From Streptomyces iakyrus (GTDB taxonomy: Bacteria > Actinomycetota > Actinomycetes > Streptomycetales > Streptomycetaceae): a stretch of DNA of 64,000 nucleotides. Under the pieces are notes generated by a model. The model did not search any database. It had not been told where the DNA came from and saw only the letters and a program-made list of their open reading frames with translations. Of this stretch, positions 17,517 through 25,654 are shown piece after piece (position 1 is the stretch's first letter; each line of letters begins with the position of its first letter). The translations under genes and the position numbers were made by a program. Location of the stretch: the NCBI RefSeq assembly GCF_000717055.1, contig NZ_JNXI01000025.1, positions 34,465 through 98,464 on the forward strand. Reading direction: 5' to 3'.

Positions 17517-17987
17517 TCAGGATGCGACGAAGACGTAGCGCCGGTAGGCGTAGAAGCGGAACAGGGTCGAGAGGACCCAGCCGAGGATGCGGGCCGTGTT
17601 GTCGCTGAGCGGAGAGTCCAGCCCGAGCAGGTGCCGGGAGGCGAAGACCGTGCCCGCGGTGATGGCGAGCCCGACCCCGTTCGCCACGAGGAACAGCACG
17701 AGTTCGTGGGTCATCTTGTCGCGGTGCCGGCCGCGGTAGGTCCAGTAGCGGTTACCCACCCAGCTGAAGAGCGCGGCGGCGGCCGTCGCGATGACGGACG
17801 CCTGCACGGGAGCCGTCCGCATCACCCCGCCCTCCGCGCCGCCGGGCAGGCCGAAGACGAGCAGGTTGTAGCCGCCGTTGTCGACGACGAAGGCCAGGGC
17901 CCCGACGACGCCGAACTTGGCGGCCTCGCGCCAGATGCCCTTGATGGCGTCGCGCGCACGCAGCGTCACAGAGTCGAGGACCGGCAC
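17517..17987 (-). CDS. GtrA family membrane protein (polyprenyl-phosphate-sugar flippase)
   Basis: A 156-residue GtrA-family protein with four membrane helices. Recognisable blocks are KFGVVGALAFVVDNGGYNLL near residue 24, LFSWVGNRYWTYR near residue 75, and the C-terminal FRFYAYRRYVF. GtrA proteins are thought to flip undecaprenyl- or decaprenyl-phosphate-linked sugars across the membrane. It lies 18 bases upstream of the GT-C-like gene on the same strand, probably co-transcribed, and 129 bases from the divergent GT2 gene. Confidence 0.85.
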   Translation of the reverse strand: MPVLDSVTLRARDAIKGIWREAAKFGVVGALAFVVDNGGYNLLVFGLPGGAEGGVMRTAPVQASVIATAAAALFSWVGNRYWTYRGRHRDKMTHELVLFLVANGVGLAITAGTVFASRHLLGLDSPLSDNTARILGWVLSTLFRFYAYRRYVFVAS

Positions 17988-18053
17988 ACGGCGAGCGTAA
18001 CGACCGGGCGTGCCCCATCCGGTCAGGCGCGCTCATATCGCACTATGTCCGAC

Positions 18054-18083
18054 TGTATGAGGTGCTGATGTATGAGGTGCTGA
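18054..18083 (+). repeat. Tandem 15-bp duplication in the gtrA/GT2 divergent promoter
   Basis: TGTATGAGGTGCTGA occurs twice back to back without any mismatch, 33 bases before the GTG start at 18117 and 67 bases from the GtrA start. It may be a recent slippage duplication or two binding sites for one regulator. The spacing of 15 bp is not an integral number of helical turns. Confidence 0.6.
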
Positions 18084-18116
18084 CGGTAGGCGGAACCGGT
18101 CGAGGGAGGAGTGGTC

Positions 18117-19112
18117 GTGGAAACGACGATCGCGTGTGTCGTGCCCTGCCACAACGAGGAGGCGGCCGTCGGCAAGGTGGTGCGCGACCTGCGCGCGGCC
18201 CTCCCCGAGGCCGTCGTCTACGTGTACGACAACGCCTCCACCGACCGCACCGTGGAGGTCGCCCGGGAGGCCGGCGCGATCGTCCGGCAGGAGAACCGCA
18301 AGGGCAAGGGCAACGTCATCCGCCGCGCCTTCGCCGACGTCGACGCCGACGCGCTGCTCATCATCGACGGCGACGACACCTACGACGCCTCCCGCGCCCG
18401 CGACCTGGTGGACCTGCTCTTCGAGGGGCCGTACGACCAGGTCGTCGGCGCCCGGCGGGTGACGGCCGACGGGGCCTACCGGGCCGGGCACGCGGTCGGC
18501 AACAAACTGCTCACCGGGGCGGTGCGCTCCCTGTTCGGCAACGACGTGACCGACATGCTCAGCGGCTACCGGGTCTTCTCGCGGCGCTTCGTGAAGTCCT
18601 TCCCCGCGCTCGCCCGCGAGTTCGAGACCGAGACCGAGATGACCATCCACGCGCTGCACCTGCGGCTGCCCACCGCGGAGGTCCTCACCGACTACCGGGT
18701 CCGGCCCGCCGGCGGCGAGAGCAAGCTGCGCACCTACCGGGACGGCTGGCGCATCCTGCGGGTCATCCTCGACCTGGCGCGGCGCGAACGCCCCTCGCTG
18801 GTCCACACCGTCCTCGCGGGCGTCCTCGCCCTGGTCTCCCTCATCCTCGGCATCCCCGTCATCGCCGACTTCGTCGAGACGGGCACCGTGCCGAGGGTCC
18901 CCACGGCGATCCTCGCCGCCGCGATCATGACCATCGCGGCGCTCGTGCTGCTCGTGGGCTACATCCTCGAATCGCTCATGCACATGCGCCAGGAGCAGAC
19001 CCGGCTGGTGCACCTCTCCTACCCGGCCCCGGTGCGCCCGCCGCGCTACGCCGCCCGCGGCGCCGGCACGGGCCCGGTCCCGGTCCGCAAGACCGCCCGG
19101 GACACCCCCTGA
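18117..19112 (+). CDS. GT2 family polyprenyl-phosphate glycosyltransferase (GtrB/DPM1-like)
   Basis: A 331-residue protein with an N-terminal GT-A fold (VVPCHNEE at residue 9, DNASTDRT near 35, metal-binding IIDGDDTYD near 83, LSGYRVFSRRF near 145) followed by two C-terminal membrane helices. Such enzymes load a sugar from a nucleotide donor onto polyprenyl phosphate on the cytoplasmic face. GTG at 18111 is possible, but GTG at 18117 is better placed, six bases after GGAGGA. It diverges from the GtrA and GT-C-like genes, whose functions would follow it in a flip-and-transfer pathway. Confidence 0.83.
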   Translation: METTIACVVPCHNEEAAVGKVVRDLRAALPEAVVYVYDNASTDRTVEVAREAGAIVRQENRKGKGNVIRRAFADVDADALLIIDGDDTYDASRARDLVDLLFEGPYDQVVGARRVTADGAYRAGHAVGNKLLTGAVRSLFGNDVTDMLSGYRVFSRRFVKSFPALAREFETETEMTIHALHLRLPTAEVLTDYRVRPAGGESKLRTYRDGWRILRVILDLARRERPSLVHTVLAGVLALVSLILGIPVIADFVETGTVPRVPTAILAAAIMTIAALVLLVGYILESLMHMRQEQTRLVHLSYPAPVRPPRYAARGAGTGPVPVRKTARDTP

Positions 19113-19191
19113 GGGAGCCGAGGGGCCGCGGGTGCGCAGTACGATGATCGGAACCCCGTTCCGACGCGGGGTCCCGTGACTGAGGAGATGC

Positions 19192-19752
19192 GTGCCGGTG
19201 CCTGCCCGACTTCCTTCGTGGGCCTGGGTGACCGGGCTGACCGTGGGAGCGATAGCCGCGGTGACGGTCCTGGGCGTACAGGCGGACCGGGGCTCGCACC
19301 CCACCGCCGCCTCGGCCAAGCCGAGCAGTACGGCCTCGGCGCAGCCCACCCCCACGGCGTCGGCCCCGGCGCGGGTGCCCGACGGCTCCGGTACCGGCCG
19401 GCGTGTCGTCTACTCCCTCGGCGAGAAGCGGGTGTGGCTGGTCGACGCGAGCGAGGCGACCCGCCGCACGTTCACCGTCTGGCCGGGCTCGGTCAGCCCC
19501 GACCCCGGCACCTACACCGTGTCGTCGCGCAACGCGGGTACGACCGGCTCGGACGGCGTCCAGATCGAGCACATCTTGTACTTCGCCGCGAAGGACGGGG
19601 TGTCCGTCGCCTTCTCCAACGCGGTCGACGGGGCCTCACCGCCGCCCGCCGCCTCCGGCACCAAGACGGGCGGAGTCCGGATGCGGAAGGCGGACGGCAC
19701 GGCACTGTGGGCGTTCGGCACGGTCGGCACGACCGTGACCGTGGTCAAGTGA
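19192..19752 (+). CDS. Secreted or membrane-anchored degenerate L,D-transpeptidase-like protein
   Basis: A 186-residue protein with an N-terminal membrane anchor or signal (about residues 9-30), a Ser/Thr/Pro/Ala-rich linker, and a C-terminal domain from about residue 66. The blocks RRVVYSLGEKRVWLVD, TFTVWPGSVSPDPGTYTVSSRN and GGVRMRKADGTALWAFGTVGTTVTVV follow the layout of YkuD L,D-transpeptidases. Where active enzymes have the SHGC motif with the catalytic Cys, this sequence has KTGG, and the preceding His region also lacks His. It is therefore probably a non-catalytic member that binds cell wall. The GTG at 19192 lies after GAGGAG. A terminator follows the gene. Confidence 0.6.
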   Translation: MPVPARLPSWAWVTGLTVGAIAAVTVLGVQADRGSHPTAASAKPSSTASAQPTPTASAPARVPDGSGTGRRVVYSLGEKRVWLVDASEATRRTFTVWPGSVSPDPGTYTVSSRNAGTTGSDGVQIEHILYFAAKDGVSVAFSNAVDGASPPPAASGTKTGGVRMRKADGTALWAFGTVGTTVTVVK

Positions 19753-19758
19753 CGTGCA

Positions 19759-19778
19759 CCTCGGGCTGAGGCCCGAGG
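19759..19778. terminator. Hairpin terminator CCTCGGGC / GCCCGAGG
   Basis: A perfect 8-bp G+C-rich stem with a TGAG loop begins 6 bases after the stop codon of 19192-19752, between two convergent genes. There is no T run, as is usual in Streptomyces. Confidence 0.65.
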
Positions 19779-19858
19779 AATCCGGCCTTCTCGATCGTTG
19801 CTCTCCCTCCCCGAGCTCTCGACCACGGCGCTCCGTCCTCCTTCGGCGCGGGCGGTTG

Positions 19859-20770
19859 TCAGTCGACGGAGGCCATGAAGTCCAGCATCCTGCGGTTGAT
19901 CTCCTCCGCGTGGTCGATCTGCGGCCCGTGGCCCGTGCTGGAGATGATCTCGGCCCGGGCGCCGGGGATCAGGCGCGGCACGCGCTCCGCCTGCCGCTGC
20001 GGGTGCACGAGAAGGCTCCGCTTGCCGAGCACCAGATAGAGCGGCGTCCGGATGGTTGACAGCTCCTCCTCGGACAGCGGCAGCGGCGCCGGGCGACGTA
20101 TGCGGTAGGCGCGGACCGCCGTTCGGATCATCGCGCGCAGTTCCGGCACGACGAGGACCGGCTGTTCGAGCCAGGCGGCCAGTCGCGGGCGGAGCGCCTT
20201 GGGCGCGAAGGTCGCGAAGAGGCTGGCGAAGATCCAGACGAAGAAGCGCAGCCCTACCTTCTCCAGGCCGCCGGGGTCGAGCAGGGTGACCGAGGCGAGG
20301 CGGCCGGGTCCGCGGTGCGCCTGGTTCAGGGCGAGCCAGCCACCGTAGGAGGAGCCGACGAGGTGGACGCGGTCGAGTCCGAGCCCGGCGAGCGTCTCGT
20401 CCAGCCACTGCGCAGCCCGTTCGGGCCGGTGGATGGGTTCGCGCTGGACGCTGCGGCCGGGATCGCCCGGGGTGTCGATCGCGTAGACCGGGCGGTCCGC
20501 GCTGAGGGCAGGGGTGTTCGGGTACCACATGGCGGAGCAGGAGCCCGCTCCGTGCACCAGGACGACGGGGGTGCGGGATCGGGCGGCGTGGTGCGCGGGG
20601 CCGTAGCGGTAGACGTGCGTGGTACCGAAGGACGTCTCCACGTCCTCTTCCGAGAGCGGGGACGCCCCCAGTGCGTAGACCGCATCGCAGGCCGTCAAGT
20701 AGCGCTCCCGCCAGGCATCGCTCACATAACGGCCGACATCGGCCCGGGTGCGGGCAGCGGTCTCGGACAT
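19859..20770 (-). CDS. Alpha/beta hydrolase
   Basis: A 303-residue alpha/beta hydrolase. The oxyanion region is VVLVHGAGSCSAMW near residue 73, the nucleophile elbow is GSSYGG (Ser near 145), and the late GHGPQ motif provides the catalytic His near 290. The frame extends 25 codons further, but the ATG at 20770 has GGAGG five bases upstream and gives a normal start. It is divergent from a TetR gene with a large operator between them, so it is probably repressed by that TetR and induced by its substrate or product. Esterase, lactonase or C-C hydrolase activity cannot be told apart here. Confidence 0.85.
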   Translation of the reverse strand: MSETAARTRADVGRYVSDAWRERYLTACDAVYALGASPLSEEDVETSFGTTHVYRYGPAHHAARSRTPVVLVHGAGSCSAMWYPNTPALSADRPVYAIDTPGDPGRSVQREPIHRPERAAQWLDETLAGLGLDRVHLVGSSYGGWLALNQAHRGPGRLASVTLLDPGGLEKVGLRFFVWIFASLFATFAPKALRPRLAAWLEQPVLVVPELRAMIRTAVRAYRIRRPAPLPLSEEELSTIRTPLYLVLGKRSLLVHPQRQAERVPRLIPGARAEIISSTGHGPQIDHAEEINRRMLDFMASVD

Positions 20771-20793
20771 GACACCTCCGGCGTTCGGTTTTG

Positions 20794-20831
20794 TGATACG
20801 AACGTACCATGACGTTGGTACAGCTGTATCA
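20794..20831. promoter_or_regulatory. Two-tier operator TGATAC-N4-GTACCA-N6-TGGTAC-N4-GTATCA
   Basis: A 38-bp element in which both the outer arms (TGATAC/GTATCA) and the inner arms (GTACCA/TGGTAC) are perfect inverted repeats about the same centre. It starts 24 bases from the hydrolase start and ends 53 bases before the TetR start. It is the obvious binding site for the adjacent TetR protein, possibly two dimers. Confidence 0.75.
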
Positions 20832-20883
20832 TCCAAGGCCACCATGAGGGCCGTAGCGGGAACGACGAGCGGAGAACCGGCCG

Positions 20884-21504
20884 ATGCCCAAGCGCGTGGA
20901 CCACGCAGAACGGCGCACCGAGATCGCCGAGGCCCTCGTCCGGGTCGCCGGCCGACGCGGACTGCATGCCGTCGGGATGCGCGAGGTGGCTGCGGAGGCG
21001 GGCGTATCGCTGCGGCTGGTGCAGTACTACTTCCAGACCAAGGAGAAGTTGCTGCTCTTCGGGCTCGAGCTGCTGGCGGAGAGATTCGGGGAGCGGGTCT
21101 CCGCCCGGGTCCGGGCCGCCGGGGACGCTCCGGGTCCGCGCGCGATGATCGAGGCGCTGCTGATGGCGGCGCTGCCGACGGACGACGAGAGCCGCACCTT
21201 CCACCACCTCTACACGTCCTACGCGGTTCTGGCCGTGAACGACCCGGCGCTCGCGGCCCAGCCCTTCATCAAGAACCCCGACGCCGCAGAGGACGCCCTG
21301 ACCGAACTCCTCCGGCAGGCTCAGGAAGCGGCACTGCTCGAACCCGGTGTGGACGCACGGCTGGAGGCAGCCGGCTTGCTTGCCATGTCTGCGGGACTCG
21401 GCACCGGCGTCCTCGTCGGCCAGCGCAGCCCGGAGTCCGCGACCACCGTCCTGAGCCACCACCTGAACCGCATCTTCCGCACCGGTGATGCGGTCCGGAC
21501 ATGA
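20884..21504 (+). CDS. TetR family transcriptional regulator
   Basis: A 206-residue TetR-family repressor. The helix-turn-helix lies at about residues 24-60 (GMREVAAEAGVSLRLVQYYFQTKEKL), and the rest is a helical ligand-binding domain. It is divergent from the alpha/beta hydrolase, and the 38-bp two-tier operator between them points to local and autogenous control. Its operator differs from CTGACG-N3-CGTCAG, so it is probably not the regulator of the catabolic loci. Its stop overlaps the start of the GNAT gene (ATGA). Confidence 0.88.
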   Translation: MPKRVDHAERRTEIAEALVRVAGRRGLHAVGMREVAAEAGVSLRLVQYYFQTKEKLLLFGLELLAERFGERVSARVRAAGDAPGPRAMIEALLMAALPTDDESRTFHHLYTSYAVLAVNDPALAAQPFIKNPDAAEDALTELLRQAQEAALLEPGVDARLEAAGLLAMSAGLGTGVLVGQRSPESATTVLSHHLNRIFRTGDAVRT

Positions 21505-22049
21505 GTGACCGGAGTCCGGCAGCCGTGGAGCTGAAGACCGCCCGGCTGGTGCTGAGACGCCCCACCACAGCCGATGTCGACGCGATCTTCGCCGTCCACC
21601 GTGATCCGGAGGCCTGCGCCCACAACCCGTCCGATGCGCTCGCCCGGCTCGAGGAAGCGGAGGCGCTCTACCGGCGGTGGGACGACCAGTGGCAGCAGTA
21701 CGGATACGGGTACTGGGTCGTCCGGCACCACGGCTCCGCTCGGCAGCTGGGTTTCTGCGGGATCAAGCCCATGGAACTGCACGGGGCCCCGGTCCTGAAC
21801 CTCTTCTACCGTTTCGCCACCTCAGCCTGGGGCCAAGGCTTCGCCGGTGAAGCCGCAAGCGCGGTTGCCGCCTGGGCATCCCGTCACCTTCCCGGCCTCC
21901 CGCTGATCGCCCGCGTCCGACCGGCCAACGTCGCGTCTCAACGCGTGGCGGTACGCGCCGGGCTCAGCCGAGCACGGCATCTCGACACGGAGGGATATGA
22001 CGGCTTCGACTGGATCTACATCGCCCGGCACGCGAACAGCGCCGAATGA
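21501..22049 (+). CDS. GNAT family N-acetyltransferase (RimJ/RimL type)
   Basis: A 182-residue acetyltransferase starting with the ELKTARLVLRRPTTADVDAIF pattern typical of the RimJ/RimL subgroup. The acetyl-CoA loop region is WGQGFAGEAASAVAAW near residue 112, and the NVASQRVAVRAGL motif lies near 142. The ATG overlaps the TetR stop (ATGA), so it is co-translated with the regulator and may belong to the same stress or detoxification response. The acceptor substrate is unknown. Confidence 0.85.
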   Translation: MSDRSPAAVELKTARLVLRRPTTADVDAIFAVHRDPEACAHNPSDALARLEEAEALYRRWDDQWQQYGYGYWVVRHHGSARQLGFCGIKPMELHGAPVLNLFYRFATSAWGQGFAGEAASAVAAWASRHLPGLPLIARVRPANVASQRVAVRAGLSRARHLDTEGYDGFDWIYIARHANSAE

Positions 22050-22068
22050 ATTCCCGTAGCGGCAGCGC

Positions 22069-22587
22069 TCAGTTGGCGGGCGCCTCCGCACGCGGGGCCG
22101 GCAGCTGGTTGACGATCAGCACGACTCCGCTGAACAGGAAGACGCGCGTCGCGGCGTCCAGCCCGTTCCAGTCCTCCGACTGCCACATCGAGAACCACTC
22201 GCCGCCGATGCCGATGAACCCGGCCCCGAACAGCAGCATCACCATCAGCAGCCCGTACGTGGACATGCGCCGGGCGCGCACGTCATCGCGTCTGGCCCAC
22301 AGCCAGCTCCCGTATATGAGGACCAGCGCGGCGACGGTCTCCCAGACGATGATCGCGACGTAGGCGGCGTCCTGCAGCCCCCGGCTCGTGACGGCCCGCC
22401 ACATCAGGTCCTCGTCCTTGAACGTGGTGTCCATGGCCAGCACGTGCCGGACGAACTGCTGATTGGTCCCGAAGTCGGTGATGTTCCCGAAGGCGACGAG
22501 CGCCATGTAGAGGGCGATGGTGGCGGTGAGCAGGGTGGCGGCTAGCGACAGGGCGCCGCGCGGGGTGGAGGGTGTGGAGGTGGCCAT
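22069..22587 (-). CDS. DUF2165-like small integral membrane protein
   Basis: A 172-residue protein with four membrane helices and the pattern GNITDFGTNQQFVRHVLAMDTTF after the first helix, as in DUF2165 predicted small integral membrane proteins. The ATG at 22587 is about ten bases after GGGGAG; an ATG three codons earlier lies too close to it. It is convergent with the GNAT gene and divergent from the TPR gene at 22669. No function is known for the family. Confidence 0.78.
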   Translation of the reverse strand: MATSTPSTPRGALSLAATLLTATIALYMALVAFGNITDFGTNQQFVRHVLAMDTTFKDEDLMWRAVTSRGLQDAAYVAIIVWETVAALVLIYGSWLWARRDDVRARRMSTYGLLMVMLLFGAGFIGIGGEWFSMWQSEDWNGLDAATRVFLFSGVVLIVNQLPAPRAEAPAN

Positions 22588-22668
22588 GCAGATCATTCTC
22601 CCCAGTGGCCGGGGCGGACGCGACAGAATGAGACCGAAGCCGACCGTGCGACACGAGGGGACGTCACG

Positions 22669-25146
22669 ATGGCCCAGGCGCGACCGTCGATGCAGGAGCT
22701 GATCCGGCAGCGCACCCGGGCCGGATTCGTCGGCAGGGGCGCCGAACGGGCCCTGTTCCGGGCGAACTTCGACACCGCCCTGCACGACGAACGCCACCGC
22801 TTCCGCTTCCATGTGGAGGGCAACGCCGGTGTCGGAAAGACCTTCCTGCTGCGGGAGTTCGAGCAGATGGCCCGCGAACAGGGCGCTGTGACGGCGTACA
22901 TCGACGACAGCGCGGGCAGCGTGCCGGAAATGATGGCGGAGATCAGTCGCCAGTTCGCCGCCCAGGGGCGGCGGTTGAAGGAACTGGACCGGCTGCTCGC
23001 CGCCCACCGCGAACGCCGGCACGAGGCCGAACTGGCCGCGCTGGCCGTTCTGGACACTCCGCCGGAGGAGGCCGGACCGTCCGCGGGCGGGAGGATCGTC
23101 GCACGGGCCGGGGTCGTCGCCGCCGGGATGGTGCCCGTGGTCGGCCCGCTGGCGGGCATGCTGGACGCGGAGCAACTCGCCCACGTAGCCGACCGGTTGC
23201 GCGCGAGTCTCATCGACCGCTTCCGCAACCACGAGGACCTCCAGCTGGTCCTTGCTCCCGAGCAGGTGCTCACCCCGGTCCTCCTGCGCGAGCTCGCGGA
23301 CACGGCCGCTCCCTGGATCGCCCTGTTCCTGGACACGTACGAGCGGACGGGCCCGTATCTGGACCCGTGGCTGCACGAGACGATGACGACGGAGCGCCAC
23401 GGCCCCCTGCCCGCCACCACGGTCGTGGCCACGGCCGGCCGGACGCCCCTGGACGCGGCCCGCTGGGGCGGGCTGGCGGACTTCGTGACGGAACTCCCGC
23501 TCGCCCCCTCCACGGAGACGGAGGCACGTGCCCTGCTGGCCGCCAGGGGCGTGACCGCCGAACCGGTCGTCGCGGAGGTGCTGCGCCTCACCGGCGGCCT
23601 CCCCGTCCTCGTCTCCACCCTCGCCGAGTCCCGCCCCACCGACCCGGACGACGTGGGCGACCCGAGCGCGACGGCCGTGGACCGCTTCCTCAAGTGGGAG
23701 GAGAACCCGGCCCGACGGGCCGCCGCCCTGGCCTGCGCGCTGCCGAGATGGCTGGACGGCGACGTGTTCCGGGCGGCGGCCGACTGCCCGCAGGAGGAAC
23801 GGGAGCCCCTCTACGCCTGGTTGCGGGACATGCCGTTCGTCGGCGAGCGCGGCGGGGGACGACTCCACTACCACGACGTCGTACGGGCGCCGATGCTGCG
23901 CGCGGAGCGCCACAGGTCGCCCCGGGAGTGGGCACAGCGGCAGTGCCGCCTGGCCGGGTCGTTCGGAGCCTGGCGCGAAGAGGCCGGGGCGGCCGCGGCA
24001 TCGGGGAGCTGTGGGCGGACGAGGCGTGGCGGGAGCTGCGGCTGGAGGAGACGTACCACTCGCTGTGCGCGGGGGACCGGGACGCGCTGCCGCAGGCGTT
24101 GCGGGACTTCGTCCGCATGCGAGGCGGGCGTGGCCGGGCGGTGGGCCCGCATGCTGGTGGACGCCGGAGCGGACGCGGACGCGAAGCCGGTGTCCCGGTG
24201 GGGCAGCGAGCTGACGACGGCCCTCGACACGGAGGGCGTCGGTGCCGAGCTGGGCCTGCTCCTGCGCCGTGCCGTGCTCGACGCTCCGGCCCAGGCCCGG
24301 GCCCGCCTCGTGCGGGGCGACGAACTGCGCGGCGAGGGCGCGTACGCGCAGGCCCTCACCGAGTACGACCGGGCCGTCGAGCTCGATCCCGCACTGGCCG
24401 CCGCCTACCGGCACCGGTCCGGGATCCGGGGTGACCTGGGCGACCACGACGGGGCGATCGCCGACCTGGACCGGGCCGTCGCACTGGAACCGGACAACGC
24501 CTGGTACGTCGCGCTGCGCGGCGAACACCACCGGATCGCCGGACGGGACGCCGAGGCGGTCCGGGACCTCACCGAGGCGATCCGCCTCGACCCCGCGCTC
24601 GGGTTCGCCTGGGCCTCCCGGGGCGCCACGCACGAGCGCGCCGGAGAACCGGACGCTGCCCTGGCCGACCTGGAGCGGGCGCTGGACCTCGACCCGGACT
24701 ACGCCTGGGCGCTCGCCCGCCGCGCCCGGGTCTGGCGTGCCCGGGGCGACTCCCACCGCCAACTGGCCGACCTCGGCCGGGCGCTGGCCCTGAGCCCCGA
24801 CTGGCCCTGGGCCCGCTGCGAACGGGGCGACGCGCTGCGCGCCGCGGGCCGCGACGAGGAGGCGGTCGCCGACCTGGACATCGCGCTGGCCCTGGACCCC
24901 ACGTACACGTCGGCCTACGCGAGCCGCGGCGAGTCCCTGGCCCGACTGGGCCGCCACACGGAGGCTCTGGCGGACCTGAACCGGGCGGTGGAGATGCGCC
25001 CGGGCTACGTCTGGGCCCTGTGCCGCCGGGCCGTGCTGCACGCGGTCATGGGATGCCCGGAGCAGGCCAGGGCGGACGTGGCACGCGTCCGGGACCTGGA
25101 TCCCGAGGCACTGGAAAGGTTCGCGGACGTCAGCGTCCTGCCGTGA
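22669..25146 (+). CDS. STAND-like P-loop NTPase with C-terminal TPR repeats; internal shifted segment
   Basis: An 825-residue open frame. The N-terminal ATPase part has Walker A GNAGVGKT at about residues 51-58 and a Walker B-like LFLDTYE near residue 220. From about residue 540 to the end there are eight or so TPR units (repeated ALTEYDRAVELDPALAAAYRHR type). Between about 24000 and 24120 the frame reads an Arg/Cys-rich stretch unlike its surroundings, whereas another frame there reads ELWADEAWRELRLEETYH and continues sensibly. This is best explained by a one-base loss near 23985-24000 and a one-base gain near 24120 that restores the frame. The protein is probably a signal-transduction scaffold, co-transcribed with the ATPase-fold gene that follows. 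Confidence 0.75.
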   Translation: MAQARPSMQELIRQRTRAGFVGRGAERALFRANFDTALHDERHRFRFHVEGNAGVGKTFLLREFEQMAREQGAVTAYIDDSAGSVPEMMAEISRQFAAQGRRLKELDRLLAAHRERRHEAELAALAVLDTPPEEAGPSAGGRIVARAGVVAAGMVPVVGPLAGMLDAEQLAHVADRLRASLIDRFRNHEDLQLVLAPEQVLTPVLLRELADTAAPWIALFLDTYERTGPYLDPWLHETMTTERHGPLPATTVVATAGRTPLDAARWGGLADFVTELPLAPSTETEARALLAARGVTAEPVVAEVLRLTGGLPVLVSTLAESRPTDPDDVGDPSATAVDRFLKWEENPARRAAALACALPRWLDGDVFRAAADCPQEEREPLYAWLRDMPFVGERGGGRLHYHDVVRAPMLRAERHRSPREWAQRQCRLAGSFGAWREEAGAAAASGSCGRTRRGGSCGWRRRTTRCARGTGTRCRRRCGTSSACEAGVAGRWARMLVDAGADADAKPVSRWGSELTTALDTEGVGAELGLLLRRAVLDAPAQARARLVRGDELRGEGAYAQALTEYDRAVELDPALAAAYRHRSGIRGDLGDHDGAIADLDRAVALEPDNAWYVALRGEHHRIAGRDAEAVRDLTEAIRLDPALGFAWASRGATHERAGEPDAALADLERALDLDPDYAWALARRARVWRARGDSHRQLADLGRALALSPDWPWARCERGDALRAAGRDEEAVADLDIALALDPTYTSAYASRGESLARLGRHTEALADLNRAVEMRPGYVWALCRRAVLHAVMGCPEQARADVARVRDLDPEALERFADVSVLP

Positions 25147-25645
25147 ACTCCACGAACTCGGACCAGGCACCGCCGGTGAACGCCAGCCGGGCGCCGTCCT
25201 TGTTCTTGGAGTCACTGAAATCAGCACCCCCGTACACCACTTCGCGATCCAGCTGTCCGCCACTCGCAGGGGTGCCCGACTGGCTCGCCTGCTCGCCGAA
25301 CGCCAGCTCGACGAGTGGGGTGAGGCGTACGACGCCGCCGCGCAGGTGGTGGCGGAGCTGGCGTCGAACGCGGTGCTGCACGGACGCGTCCAGGGCAGGG
25401 ATTTCCGGCTGGCGCTGCGGCTGCGCGCCGACCGCACGCTGCGTATCGAGCTCACCGACGCCCGAGGTGACCGGATCCCACGGCTCCCGGAACCGGCCGC
25501 GGACGACGCGGAGACCGGCCGCGGGCTGCGGATCGTCTTGGCGTACGCCCACCGCTGGGGCGTGCTGGAGGCGGCTGCCCACGGCAAGACGGTGTGGGCG
25601 GAACTGGCTCTGGAGAAACCGGACTTGCCCGGCCGCGGGGTCTAG
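25143..25645 (+). CDS. HATPase_c-fold ATP-binding regulator (anti-sigma-like), probable frameshift near the 5' end
   Basis: The downstream frame, readable from about 25211, gives EISTPVHHFAIQLS, then an N-box ELASNAVLHGRV and a later ETGRGLRIVLAYAHRWG. This is the layout of the many small Streptomyces ATP-binding regulators related to SpoIIAB/RsbW. No usable start codon exists in that frame except one inside the N-box. A GTG at 25143 overlapping the upstream TGA is ideally placed but lies in another frame. A single missing base near 25205-25215 would join the two into a protein of about 167 residues. Partners may include XRE-DUF397 pairs, with which such genes often associate. Confidence 0.65.
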
Positions 25646-25654
25646 GGTGATCCG

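Noticed and set aside
20884..21504. This TetR as regulator of the CTGACG-N3-CGTCAG sites
   Set aside because: It has its own distinct 38-bp operator next to it, and no CTGACG site lies in its promoter.
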